Shown here: positions 1 to 6,433 of the stretch, one piece after another
How the letters are laid out: the number at the start of each line of letters is the position of its first letter
Numbering within the stretch: position 1 is the stretch's first letter
Source of the DNA: Clostridia bacterium
Lineage (GTDB): Bacteria; Bacillota; Clostridia; Christensenellales; Aristaeellaceae
Assembly (NCBI GenBank): GCA_017471125.1
Contig: JAFUWR010000062.1
Span: forward strand, 1 to 14,597
Direction: 5' to 3'
DNA length: 14,597 nucleotides
Made by a program: the position numbers and the translations under genes
Notes under the pieces: model-generated
The model's input: only the letters and a program-made list of their open reading frames with translations
Told to the model about the DNA's origin: nothing
Databases searched by the model: none

Positions 1-21
1 ACGTCGAATTATCTGCTTCAT
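1..21 (-). CDS. 5' start of an unidentified gene, cut by the window edge
   Basis: On the minus strand an ATG at 21-19 opens a frame reading M-K-Q-I-I-R-R up to the window edge. A good ribosome site (GAGGTGAG) lies a few bases upstream. Only seven codons are visible, so the product cannot be named. A basic start like this beside AT-rich accessory genes would fit a site-specific recombinase, but that is a guess. The start lies inside the loop side of the inverted repeat at 1-52, so translation could be structure-controlled. Confidence 0.35.
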
Positions 22-52
22 GTCTTCTCACCTCATGCGTTATATTCGACGT
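1..52. repeat. 9-bp inverted repeat around a ribosome site
   Basis: ACGTCGAAT at 1-9 is the exact reverse complement of ATTCGACGT at 44-52, with 34 bases between. The loop contains the GAGGTGAG ribosome site and the ATG of the partial gene at the edge. A third, isolated ATTCGAC occurs at 79-85. The arrangement could be an RNA hairpin in a leader, an operator, or a recombinase-binding site at the end of an element. The sequence does not decide between these. Confidence 0.5.
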
Positions 53-124
53 CTACTCACCGTTTTCCTTTTGGTTCTATTCGACTAACTGCATATTTCC
101 TCGTTTTTTTCGGGGTTTATGCTT

Positions 125-784
125 TTAGAAACACACTCTAGTTGGTACATAGCATAAATAATCAGAGTAGTTACCAAAAATATCTGTATACTTGTTTAAT
201 GAAAAGCCATTATTCAATAAAGCCATTACAGTAAACTCATATTTGGGTCTGTTCGCTATATGTAAATACTGTAATAAATTGCTTTCTCTATACGGATAGG
301 GTTGGTGGATAATACCTTTCTGCAAGGTGAAAGGATTGATTTTCAAAAACTCCGCCAGCAGAATCGAAAATTCGGCATTTGAAATAGAAAACATTGAGTT
401 TGACCCTGTTGGACGTTCCAAAGCCCAAGTCCAGATTTTTCCTTCATTACGAAGATCATTAATATCATCTAAGCCTAACGGGTTTTGAAAAGTATATCTT
501 GACCACCTTATTCTGCATCGAAAAGGATATAACCTATCTTCCCATACTGGTAGTTCTTCGTAGAATGGTTCTCCTTCAACTTGCCAAACACCGCATAAAC
601 GTTTTGTCTTGATAATATATAATAAAACAAAATCGTCCTCTTTAATGCCAGATAATCGTGATAATAATCCATCAAAGATATTGTCATGCTGACGACCCTC
701 ACTGGCTTCAGGAAGCGCAACAATTCCTTTTTCAACGCAAATCTTATAGTTTTCTTCTGAAACTGTAAATATATGAGCAGCCAT
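125..784 (-). CDS. EVE-domain (PUA-like) protein, possibly C-terminally shortened
   Basis: The predicted protein has 219 residues. Residues 4-95 resemble the EVE fold: an I-F-T-V-S-E-E-N-Y opening, a K-E-D-D-F-V-L-L-Y-I strand (48-57), G-V-W-Q-V-E (65-70), and F-Y-E-E-L-P-V-W (74-81) followed by L-Y-P-F-R-C-R-I. EVE domains are PUA-related, bind modified bases in DNA or RNA, and are often joined to nucleases in defence proteins. Residues 96-219 are not recognised. The chain stops soon after a segment near 181 that could be the start of a further domain, so loss of a nuclease part is possible but unproven. I chose the ATG at 784 over the one at 796 because GGAGGG sits five bases before it. It lies 31 bases after the BrnA-like stop and is probably cotranscribed with the toxin-antitoxin pair. 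The gene is AT-rich compared with the rest of the window. Confidence 0.75.
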   Translation of the reverse strand: MAAHIFTVSEENYKICVEKGIVALPEASEGRQHDNIFDGLLSRLSGIKEDDFVLLYIIKTKRLCGVWQVEGEPFYEELPVWEDRLYPFRCRIRWSRYTFQNPLGLDDINDLRNEGKIWTWALERPTGSNSMFSISNAEFSILLAEFLKINPFTLQKGIIHQPYPYRESNLLQYLHIANRPKYEFTVMALLNNGFSLNKYTDIFGNYSDYLCYVPTRVCF

Positions 785-815
785 AAAACCCTCCATATAC
801 AGTATCGACCGTGAT

Positions 816-1013
816 TTATGCCGGATTGATCGTATTCCTGTGACGACTTGGATTCACTCTTCTAAACATAATCGCTCTCTCCGGCGTTGTTTCCGGGCAA
901 TCTTCATCGAATGTGATCTTCATCTTTCTCGCGTTATCCAACTCCTTTAACTCCTCCTTGTTGAAAGCCAATTCTTCCATTTGCTTCTTTGAAAGACTAT
1001 TCATATTTACCAT
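816..1013 (-). CDS. brnA: BrnA-type antitoxin
   Basis: This small protein has 65 residues. It carries an acidic F-D-E-D-C-P-E-T-T-P-E segment (residues 35-45) that is typical of antitoxins paired with BrnT, followed by a basic tail rich in Arg. BrnA-type proteins bind and neutralise the toxin and repress their own promoter. The ATG at 1013 is preferred over the upstream ATG at 1031 because AAAGGGGG lies seven bases before it. From this start the gene overlaps the last 17 bases of the toxin gene, which suggests translational coupling. In this pair the toxin gene comes first, as in known brnTA operons. The family call rests on the acidic motif and on the toxin next door, because the protein is too short for a firm call by itself. 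Confidence 0.75.
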   Translation of the reverse strand: MVNMNSLSKKQMEELAFNKEELKELDNARKMKITFDEDCPETTPERAIMFRRVNPSRHRNTINPA

Positions 1014-1404
1014 AATAGAGCCCCCTTTCAAAGTTAGTCGCCATCCTTGCGGAGATCAGTCGAGTTGCTTCTACAGTTCGACCATCGTTTCTTGTGTACC
1101 TGCGCTCCGTGTACACCACGAACAGTATGTCGTTGACCTTATCAGAACTCTGGTATATATTGCCGATGACGGTACTGTTCCCATATACCAAACTGCCGGC
1201 AGATGTATCACCGATGGTATCATATCGATCTTCTTCGACGCTGTTTTCCTCGTCATAGAGCTCTATTCGATCATAGTCAAAGAATACACGGGCGGCGCTG
1301 CGAAAAGAGATGCCGTGTTTTTTGATGTTGGTCTGGTTCTTTGCTTCATCATATTCAAACTCCATCCCGCCAAGGGAAAAACGGATCGTCCCGTCTGCAT
1401 CCAT
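997..1404 (-). CDS. brnT: BrnT-family ribonuclease toxin with an internal insertion
   Basis: The protein has 135 residues. It matches BrnT at F-E-Y-D-E-A-K-N (16-23), N-I-K-K-H-G-I-S-F (26-34), the D-R-Y-D-T-I-G strand (59-65), L-F-V-V-Y-T-E-R-R (94-102) and the closing I-S-A-R-M-A (117-122). BrnT toxins fold like RelE and cut RNA. Family members are usually about 90-100 residues. Here roughly 20 extra residues (about 69-91) lie between T-I-G-D and D-I-L-F, and a short N-terminal extension precedes the usual start. The ATG at 1404 is preceded by GGGAG at good spacing, whereas the internal ATG before E-F-E-Y-D has a poorer site. A near-consensus promoter lies just upstream. Autoregulation by the toxin-antitoxin complex is expected from the family. 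Confidence 0.85.
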   Translation of the reverse strand: MDADGTIRFSLGGMEFEYDEAKNQTNIKKHGISFRSAARVFFDYDRIELYDEENSVEEDRYDTIGDTSAGSLVYGNSTVIGNIYQSSDKVNDILFVVYTERRYTRNDGRTVEATRLISARMATNFERGLYYGKYE

Positions 1405-1440
1405 CGGTATTCTCCCGTACGCTCATTTCTTTACGCTTTC

Positions 1441-1469
1441 ATCATAGCACAAAGAATAGCAATAGTCAA
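1441..1469 (-). promoter_or_regulatory. sigma70-type promoter of the brnT-brnA-EVE operon
   Basis: On the minus strand TTGACT (1469-1464) and TATGAT (1446-1441) are separated by exactly 17 bases, close to the housekeeping consensus. The toxin start codon lies about 37 bases downstream of the -10 box. The flanks are AT-rich. An operator for the toxin-antitoxin complex would be expected to overlap this site, but no clear palindrome was recognised. Confidence 0.8.
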
Positions 1470-1503
1470 TAATATGTAAGTGCTTCACTAACTCCCACTC
1501 AGA

Positions 1504-1574
1504 TAAAAACGCCTCCGAATCGCTCAAACTGCTTTCAAGTCGTGTGCGTAGTTTGCGCGAAAAGAGGCGTTTTA
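1504..1574. terminator. interrupted palindrome, probable bidirectional terminator
   Basis: The arm at 1504-1515 (AAAACGCCTC core) pairs with GAGGCGTTTTA at 1564-1574. Inside it, a second arm pair (CGCTCAAACT near 1521-1530 and AGTTTGCGCG near 1550-1559) matches at nine of ten positions. The whole can fold as a long stem with one internal loop and a terminal loop of about 19 bases. Read on the minus strand it ends in a short T run, which suits termination downstream of the reductase gene. Read on the plus strand it ends GTTTTA. The size also fits a small palindromic element. Confidence 0.5.
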
Positions 1575-1583
1575 TGCGCGAAC

Positions 1584-1617
1584 GGATCGCTGTGCCGGAC
1601 GTGGAGCACAGCGATCC
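1584..1617 (-). terminator. perfect 12-bp hairpin after the reductase gene
   Basis: GGATCGCTGTGC (1584-1595) and GCACAGCGATCC (1606-1617) are exact reverse complements around a 10-base loop. The hairpin begins eight bases past the reductase stop codon. No T run follows directly, so it may protect the 3' end of the message, with termination at the palindrome further downstream. Confidence 0.5.
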
Positions 1618-1624
1618 CGTGGAT

Positions 1625-2182
1625 TTACAGCATGTCGATCTCGGCTTCCGCGGCGCGGAGGATGGCCTCGACATCGGCGCCTACGATGTCCAGGCCCACC
1701 GCCTTCACGAACCGCACGTCGGGGATATGGTAATACCCCTGCGCGAGCGCCTCCACGTAGCCATAGCCCAAGGCGTCCGAGAGGATGGGTCCTCCGGCGG
1801 TGGTCACATAGAACAGCCTCTTCGCGCGGCACAGGCCCTGGGGGATGCCCTCCGGCGAATACCGGAAGGTCACCCCCACCACGTTGATCTGCTCGAAATA
1901 CTGCTTGAGCGCGGCAGGAAAGGACAGGTCCCAGTAGGGCGCGGCGATCACGATCTCATCCGCCGCGGCGAACTGACGCGCCAGGTCGAACATGGGGTCG
2001 CCGTACTCCGAGGCGGCGAGCAGGCGATCCCGCTTTTCCAGAAACGCCTCGTCCGCCACGGGAAACGTGATCTCATGCGGGCGCACCTCCACGACCTCGC
2101 CGTCCAGCCTGGACAGCAGCCGTCGGGCCAGCCTGAACGTCCTGGACTGCTTCCTGACACACGCATTTATGAACAATATCAT
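1625..2182 (-). CDS. NAD(P)H-dependent flavodoxin-fold oxidoreductase
   Basis: This cytoplasmic protein of 185 residues belongs to the flavodoxin-like NAD(P)H oxidoreductases related to FMN-dependent azoreductases. The FMN phosphate loop is at residues 7-17 (N-A-C-V-R-K-Q-S-R-T-F). The second flavin loop is A-P-Y-W-D-L-S-F-P-A-A-L-K-Q-Y (81-95), and the third is V-T-T-A-G-G-P-I (126-133). The family passes two electrons from NAD(P)H to quinones, azo dyes or other acceptors; the substrate here is unknown. The ATG at 2182 is chosen because AAAGGAGG lies eight bases upstream, although the frame is open to 2233. It follows the diguanylate cyclase gene by 70 bases on the same strand and probably shares its promoter. 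Confidence 0.85.
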   Translation of the reverse strand: MILFINACVRKQSRTFRLARRLLSRLDGEVVEVRPHEITFPVADEAFLEKRDRLLAASEYGDPMFDLARQFAAADEIVIAAPYWDLSFPAALKQYFEQINVVGVTFRYSPEGIPQGLCRAKRLFYVTTAGGPILSDALGYGYVEALAQGYYHIPDVRFVKAVGLDIVGADVEAILRAAEAEIDML

Positions 2183-2252
2183 CGCCACAGCCTCCTTTAT
2201 CCCTGTGTTTTCCATCGTATCGCGTCTCCTCATCGGGTCGGTCCTGCGGTGC

Positions 2253-3431
2253 CTAATCCTTGCGCGGCCGCCGCCTGCGCCGGTCCCGTCCGGCCTCCCG
2301 ATAATAGGCGGCCTTCGCCTCGTACATCGCCGTGTCGGACTCCCGGACCAGCGCCTCCGCGGTCAGCGAATCGTGATCGCACACCAGGGCGTAGCCCGCG
2401 GACAGGCTCAGCGTCTTGACCCGCTCCCCGCGCCAGCGCCTGGCCTCCTCGTACATCCAGCCGAGGGCGTCGTCCGCCTCCTCCCGGCTCATGGGCGTCA
2501 GCACGACGAACTCGTCCCCGCCGGTGCGGAAGCAGCTTCTGCCCACGCCGATGGCCTTGGTGATGCAGGCCGCCGCGCCGCGGATCAGCTCGTCGCCCGC
2601 CTCGTGGCCCAGGCTGTCGTTGACCTGCTTCAAGCCGTTGATGTCGATGGTGAACGCCGCCAGGTCCCTGGGCAGCGCCCCGGCCGCGTCCAGCGTCTTG
2701 AGCGTCCGCGAATAGGCGTGGCGGCTGAACAGGCCCGTCAGCGCGTCGGTGTCGAGCTGGAGCTGCTGCTCGGAAACGGTGTCGTCCATCGCGAGCTGCA
2801 AGAATTCCGTGTAGTGGATGAACATCAGCGCCGCGCCCAGCGTCAGCGCGATATAGGAGGTGCGGATGTCCGACGGCGTCGCCTCCTGCATGGCGACGCC
2901 CACGACCACCAGCAGCATGACGGCGTACAGCGACCAGCGGTTTTGCCGCCGGAAGGCGCGCCCGTAGAGGACGAATTCGATGATCACCAGGCCGATGATC
3001 GCGAGACAGACGCCCATGTACAGGCCGTAGAGCGGGCCGTGGGTATAGCGGTGGGCGTCGTCCACGACGATCATCCAGCCCGTGAAGAGGGACACCACCT
3101 GGAACACCACGTTGAACGCCAGGATGCCCAGCAGCGCGTTCCGCCAGCGGTTTTTGAGCCGTATCTGGATCACCAGCGCGCCGCCCGCCAGGGGCGTCAG
3201 CGTGAAATCCACGGTCTTGGCGCATATGAGCGCCCATTTGGGGATGTCCGTCCGGCCGTTCAACTGGACCCCGGTCCACTCCGCCAGCGCGGAAACGGCG
3301 ATCAGGGCGTAGGTCAGTTCGAGCAGCCGCTTGTCCGTCTTCGACAGGCGGTCGTTCTCCTGGATCAGTATGCTGAGCACGCCCAGGGCCAGCAGGGACA
3401 GGAAGATGATCGAGGTATAGTAGCTGAACAT
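2253..3431 (-). CDS. membrane diguanylate cyclase (7TM sensor plus GGDEF)
   Basis: The protein has 392 residues. About seven hydrophobic segments fill residues 1-210. A GGDEF domain follows, starting at D-A-L-T-G-L (229-234), with D-I-N-G-L-K-Q-V-N-D (263-272) and an intact G-G-D-E-F at 304-308. The family makes cyclic di-GMP from two GTP. An RxxD inhibitory site five residues before GGDEF is absent (G-V-G-R is there), so classical product inhibition is not expected. The C terminus is a very basic tail (R-D-R-R-R-R-R, 382-388). The N-terminal membrane part resembles that of the LytS-type kinase in this window, with a related G-P-L-Y / G-R-L-Y helix and an S-Y-(I/V)-A-(L/S)-T-L helix just before the output domain. 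GGAGG lies four bases before the ATG. The gene has its own promoter carrying the shared 21-bp-spaced element. Confidence 0.93.
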   Translation of the reverse strand: MFSYYTSIIFLSLLALGVLSILIQENDRLSKTDKRLLELTYALIAVSALAEWTGVQLNGRTDIPKWALICAKTVDFTLTPLAGGALVIQIRLKNRWRNALLGILAFNVVFQVVSLFTGWMIVVDDAHRYTHGPLYGLYMGVCLAIIGLVIIEFVLYGRAFRRQNRWSLYAVMLLVVVGVAMQEATPSDIRTSYIALTLGAALMFIHYTEFLQLAMDDTVSEQQLQLDTDALTGLFSRHAYSRTLKTLDAAGALPRDLAAFTIDINGLKQVNDSLGHEAGDELIRGAAACITKAIGVGRSCFRTGGDEFVVLTPMSREEADDALGWMYEEARRWRGERVKTLSLSAGYALVCDHDSLTAEALVRESDTAMYEAKAAYYREAGRDRRRRRPRKD

Positions 3432-3498
3432 TGATCCTCCATATCGTTTGATGAGATCGCGGTAAGGCGATCAATCGTCGCCCCATAACCATATCGTA

Positions 3499-3548
3499 AT
3501 TGTAGGGTCATGTCCCGTGATTGTCAAGGGGGTGTTCCAGAATGTCAA
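3499..3548 (-). promoter_or_regulatory. promoter P1 with the shared direct-repeat element
   Basis: On the minus strand TTGACA (3527-3522) and TACAAT (3504-3499) are separated by 17 bases. A second TTGACA lies exactly 21 bases upstream (3548-3543), and between them are CTGGAA and a CCCCC run. The same layout recurs at three other promoters in the window. The 5' leader is about 60 bases and holds a small hairpin (3466-3482). Confidence 0.85.
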
Positions 3549-3549
3549 A

Positions 3550-3604
3550 CCCGGAGGCCGGGGGCACGGCGGAGATCGCATCCCCCGCGCCCCCAGCCTC
3601 CGGG
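3550..3604 (-). terminator. GC-rich hairpin, possible end of the four-gene operon
   Basis: The 16-base arms at 3550-3565 and 3589-3604 are complementary at 15 positions (CCCGGAGGC core) around a 23-base loop. The hairpin lies just downstream of the small membrane protein gene and right before the P1 element. Only GTTTG follows on the minus strand, so it is a weak intrinsic terminator at best. It may be a 3'-protecting hairpin or a REP-like repeat. Confidence 0.45.
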
Positions 3605-3639
3605 CCGAGCGGCAACCCTATGATGATACCTGTTTTCGA

Positions 3640-4215
3640 TCATTTCGTTCCCCGAGCCTGCTTCGCCTCCGACACGAAGCACGCCACCAGGCCGTAGGTG
3701 ATGGTGGGCCGTATCCAGATCTCCGTGAGCAGGTATTCGGTGTACTCGTTGACGGGTTCATGCACGATGTCGTAGTGGTAGAGCGCCGCGATCACCATGT
3801 CGATGATGCAGATCATCCACAGGTTGCGCTTGGAGTAGGTCTGCCACTCCTTGCGGGCGTAGAAATAGGTGAGCATCAGGAGCAGCAGCACGGACAGGGT
3901 GTGGCACACCAGCTTGATCCAGTAGATGGACAGCGGCGGCGCGAAGAGGATGTCGCGCAGCAGGATCGTGGCGCCCACGCACACGGAGCACCAGTAATTG
4001 AACTGCATGGTGGTGATCCTGTATTTGAAGAAGTACATGCCCATCATCACCAGGCAGGCGACGTAGAACACGTTCAGCACCAGCTCGGGCCACGTCTCGC
4101 TCAAGCCCAGATGCAACACGCCGTAGATCATCGTCGCCACGGAGACAAGGCCGCCGATGCCGGTGATCGCCACATCTACGATCTCTGATGCCTTCTTGAA
4201 TCTCACGTTCAGCAT
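3640..4215 (-). CDS. small multi-pass membrane protein, function unknown
   Basis: I do not recognise this protein of 191 residues. It has about five or six hydrophobic helices (roughly 13-34, 44-62, 78-96, 100-117, 131-148 and 165-181) separated by short polar loops. It contains Y-F-F-K-Y-R-I-T-T-M-Q-F near 61-72 and Y-H-Y-D near 146-149. There is no signal peptide or soluble domain. GGAGG lies ten bases before the ATG. It is the last gene of a minus-strand set that follows the DUF1269-like, secreted and small soluble proteins, so an envelope role shared with them is an inference from position. Loose resemblance of its helices to the sensor domains of the diguanylate cyclase and kinase is possible but not convincing. 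Confidence 0.75.
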   Translation of the reverse strand: MLNVRFKKASEIVDVAITGIGGLVSVATMIYGVLHLGLSETWPELVLNVFYVACLVMMGMYFFKYRITTMQFNYWCSVCVGATILLRDILFAPPLSIYWIKLVCHTLSVLLLLMLTYFYARKEWQTYSKRNLWMICIIDMVIAALYHYDIVHEPVNEYTEYLLTEIWIRPTITYGLVACFVSEAKQARGTK

Positions 4216-4285
4216 GATCTTATACCCTCCAGGGAAAGAAAAAGGTGTTGCCGGTCGCCGTCATCGCATGCGTTCTCCTTGTCAG

Positions 4286-4801
4286 TTACTCTTTTTTGCC
4301 GCCGAACAGCAGGCTCGCGAGCCCGTTCACGATGTTCTCCTTGGCCTTGCTGGCCGTGCCGAAGCCCTCCCTGAAGACATCTTCCATCTGGTCATAGAAG
4401 GCATTCAGGCACGCTTCGGAGAACGCCGCCTTGAGAGCCACCTCGCCCTTGTACTTGTTCTCGTCCTCGGCCTTGAATTCCTTATAGCCGTCAGTGACGA
4501 TCTTGTGCCAGTCCGCCCCCAGCAGCTTGGAGGTGTACGTCTCGTCAAACGTCTCGAGCTTCCAGCAGACCTCCTGGGGGATGTCCATGTAAAACCACTT
4601 GAACAGGCTCTTGGTCTCCGCCTGGTACTTTTTCAGCTCGGCGATCTTCTCGTCGTTCAGCGCGTCGATGTCGGCAAAGTAGTCCTCGTACAGGCGCATA
4701 TACCTCAAATAGACGCTGCGCAGGATGGTCGGCAGCACCTCCGTCTTGGGCGTCTCCTTGTAGACGATCTGCTCGACTCTTTCAGGGGTCAATTCCATCA
4801 T
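4286..4801 (-). CDS. small soluble protein, function unknown
   Basis: I do not recognise this protein of 171 residues. It is predicted to be mainly helical and acidic, with many Tyr, Lys and Glu residues, a stretch around E-K-I-A-E-L-K-K-Y-Q (51-60), and a C-terminal hydrophobic patch I-V-N-G-L-A-S-L-L-F (157-166) ending in G-G-K-K-E. No signal peptide or membrane helix is visible. The open frame runs up to 4915, but AAGGAG sits seven bases before the ATG at 4801, and the extra upstream codons cross a GC-rich hairpin, so the shorter start is preferred. The gene lies between the secreted protein and the membrane protein in the same operon. Confidence 0.7.
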   Translation of the reverse strand: MMELTPERVEQIVYKETPKTEVLPTILRSVYLRYMRLYEDYFADIDALNDEKIAELKKYQAETKSLFKWFYMDIPQEVCWKLETFDETYTSKLLGADWHKIVTDGYKEFKAEDENKYKGEVALKAAFSEACLNAFYDQMEDVFREGFGTASKAKENIVNGLASLLFGGKKE

Positions 4802-4849
4802 GGTCATGCTCCTTCCATAATCACAAATGTTGATTTCGCCCGCTTGAAC

Positions 4850-4907
4850 CCGAAATCCCCCGGACCCTCGCCGCGAAGCGGGGATCCGGGGGGGGACAGG
4901 CTTTCGG
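4850..4907 (-). repeat. GC-rich intercistronic hairpin
   Basis: CCCCCGGA (4857-4864) pairs with TCCGGGGG (4885-4892), and an outer CCGAAA (4850-4855) pairs with TTTCGG (4902-4907). It lies directly after the stop codon of the secreted protein gene and before the next gene. With no T run it is more likely an RNA-stability or REP-like hairpin than a terminator. It could set the ratio of the secreted protein to the downstream proteins. Confidence 0.5.
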
Positions 4908-4911
4908 TCGG

Positions 4912-6366
4912 TCACTTGACCGTCACGGTCAGGGACTTCAGGAGGTTCGTCAGTTCGCCTTCGATCTTCTCGGCGGTGATCTCGTCGATCTTCTCCGAAG
5001 CGTTCAGATCCGGGATGTCCAGCTTGTCGATGCGGCTGATCTTGAACGTGGCCGACTGGTCGGACTCGCTGGTGTACAGCTCGCAGACGAGGCTGTCGCC
5101 ATACTCATAGAAGTCGACGGTGACGGTGGCTTCCTTGCCATCGGCGCTCTCCGCCACCAGCTCGTAGCGGGTCTTGCCGGTCCAGGTCTCGCGCACGGAG
5201 GTGCTGATGCCGCCGTTCTGGCCCTTCATGTAGAAGTAGTCCTCGCCGACCTCGGCGCGCATCCACTCCTGGCCCTCGATCTCGGTGACGACCTTGCCGC
5301 TGCTGATCTTGCCATCCGCGAAGGACATCTGGACATCGGTGTAGGAATCGCCGGAGGACAGCTTCTCATGGTAGGCGTACTGGTCCACGGCCAGCTGATA
5401 CACCAGGAAGGGCGCCTCGCCCTTGAAGCCCAGGGTGGCGGTGATGTCCGCGTAGCCGTTCTCGGGGTCGATCCAGGAATCGGTATCGCACACCAGGATC
5501 TTGATCGCGGACTGCTCCTCGCCGATCTGGAAGTGGGAAACCCAATGGCCGTTCTCGTCGATCACGTCGGTGCTCTGCATGGTGCGGATGGCCGCGAGGG
5601 TGGCTTCGCGGTTCGCGGCCCACTGCTTCTGGTAGGCGGCAAAGCCCTTTTCGCCGGTCAGCGCGGCCTGGCGGTCCACCAGCTCGGCCAGGGCGGGGTT
5701 CATCATCAGCTCGTCCATCGCATCGGCCAGCGCGGAAGCATAAGCCTCGCTGCGCAGGTCGATCTGCACGCGGCCGCCCTCTTCCTTCACGTCGAGGATG
5801 TACTCGGGCTTGAACTTATTGGCAAAGGACACCGCCGCGGCGCTCAGCGTGGCCGCGTCGGCCTGCTCCTGGGCCTCCGCCGCGCTCGCCAGGATGGCAA
5901 GCTCGTTGACGGCCTTCTGAAGCGCCTTCTCGGCCTTCGCGATCTCCTCCTGGGTGGGCTCCTTCTCCTCGGGGAGGTTCTTGACGGCCTCCTCCAGCAT
6001 GGCGTCCACTTCCTTGGAGATGTCGGACAGGACGGTGCTCACGGTGGCGTAGCGCAGCAGCGTCACGCTGCCGTCGGCGCTCACATAGACGCCGTTGGGG
6101 TCGAACTGGACGTGGCCGTCCTCGACGCCGTTGGCGCGGGTGACAAAGTGGAGCTTGTCGCCGTCGGCGCGGATCACCAGGTCGGCGGAGGCGTCGCCGG
6201 ATTCGACCTGCAGGGCGATGTCCTGGGTCTTGGCGTCCGTGGCCTTGATGAACTTCGTCAGGGCGTTGCTCTTGCCGAAGCGGCCGATGCCGTCGGACTC
6301 CGCAAAGGCGCTCGCGGCCATGATGAGCATCATGACGACCAGCATGCAGGAAATGATTCTCTTCAT
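4912..6366 (-). CDS. secreted protein of unknown function
   Basis: The protein has 484 residues with a clear Sec signal peptide (basic M-K-R, hydrophobic 4-16, probable cleavage after A-S-A-F-A at 22). No lipobox Cys is present. The mature part begins with a beta-rich segment (about 45-110), followed by a charged helical, coiled-coil-like stretch (about 115-183, Glu/Ala/Lys-rich). A long beta-rich C-terminal region with repeated D-G-K/Y-x-D patterns follows, giving a LolA/lipoprotein-carrier or DUF4412-like feel but no motif firm enough to name it. No catalytic motif is seen. GGAG lies ten bases before the ATG. It follows the DUF1269-like gene by 67 bases, with a hairpin between them. Its promoter is inferred to be P2, which ties this exported protein to the shared regulatory element. 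Confidence 0.8.
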   Translation of the reverse strand: MKRIISCMLVVMMLIMAASAFAESDGIGRFGKSNALTKFIKATDAKTQDIALQVESGDASADLVIRADGDKLHFVTRANGVEDGHVQFDPNGVYVSADGSVTLLRYATVSTVLSDISKEVDAMLEEAVKNLPEEKEPTQEEIAKAEKALQKAVNELAILASAAEAQEQADAATLSAAAVSFANKFKPEYILDVKEEGGRVQIDLRSEAYASALADAMDELMMNPALAELVDRQAALTGEKGFAAYQKQWAANREATLAAIRTMQSTDVIDENGHWVSHFQIGEEQSAIKILVCDTDSWIDPENGYADITATLGFKGEAPFLVYQLAVDQYAYHEKLSSGDSYTDVQMSFADGKISSGKVVTEIEGQEWMRAEVGEDYFYMKGQNGGISTSVRETWTGKTRYELVAESADGKEATVTVDFYEYGDSLVCELYTSESDQSATFKISRIDKLDIPDLNASEKIDEITAEKIEGELTNLLKSLTVTVK

Positions 6367-6396
6367 CTTGAGTGTTCTCCTTTCATATCTCCATAT

Positions 6397-6431
6397 CGCC
6401 CGAAGGCGACACTGTGGAACGTGTCCGGGCG
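6397..6431 (-). repeat. intercistronic hairpin between the DUF1269-like and secreted protein genes
   Basis: CGCCCG (6397-6402) pairs with CGGGCG (6426-6431), and GACAC (6408-6412) with GTGTC (6421-6425). This gives an 11-bp stem with a five-base bulge and an eight-base loop. It starts three bases after the upstream stop codon. No T run is present. It is probably an RNA-processing or stability element. Confidence 0.45.
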
Positions 6432-6433
6432 CT

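Noticed and set aside
913..1479. Plus-strand frame of 188 residues over the toxin-antitoxin genes
   Set aside because: It is antisense to BrnT, whose motifs are clear, and it lacks a ribosome site or recognisable domain.
1544..3434. Long plus-strand open frames opposite the reductase and diguanylate cyclase genes
   Set aside because: They are rich in Arg, Pro, His and Gln, have no family motifs and lie antisense to clear genes; GC-rich DNA produces such shadows.
3550..3604. Hairpin read as a strong intrinsic terminator
   Set aside because: Only GTTTG follows on the minus strand; without a real T run I keep it only as a weak or REP-like hairpin.
4802..4915. N-terminal extension of the small soluble protein up to 4915
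   Set aside because: The extension crosses a strong hairpin, is Arg/Pro-rich, and the ribosome site points to the ATG at 4801.
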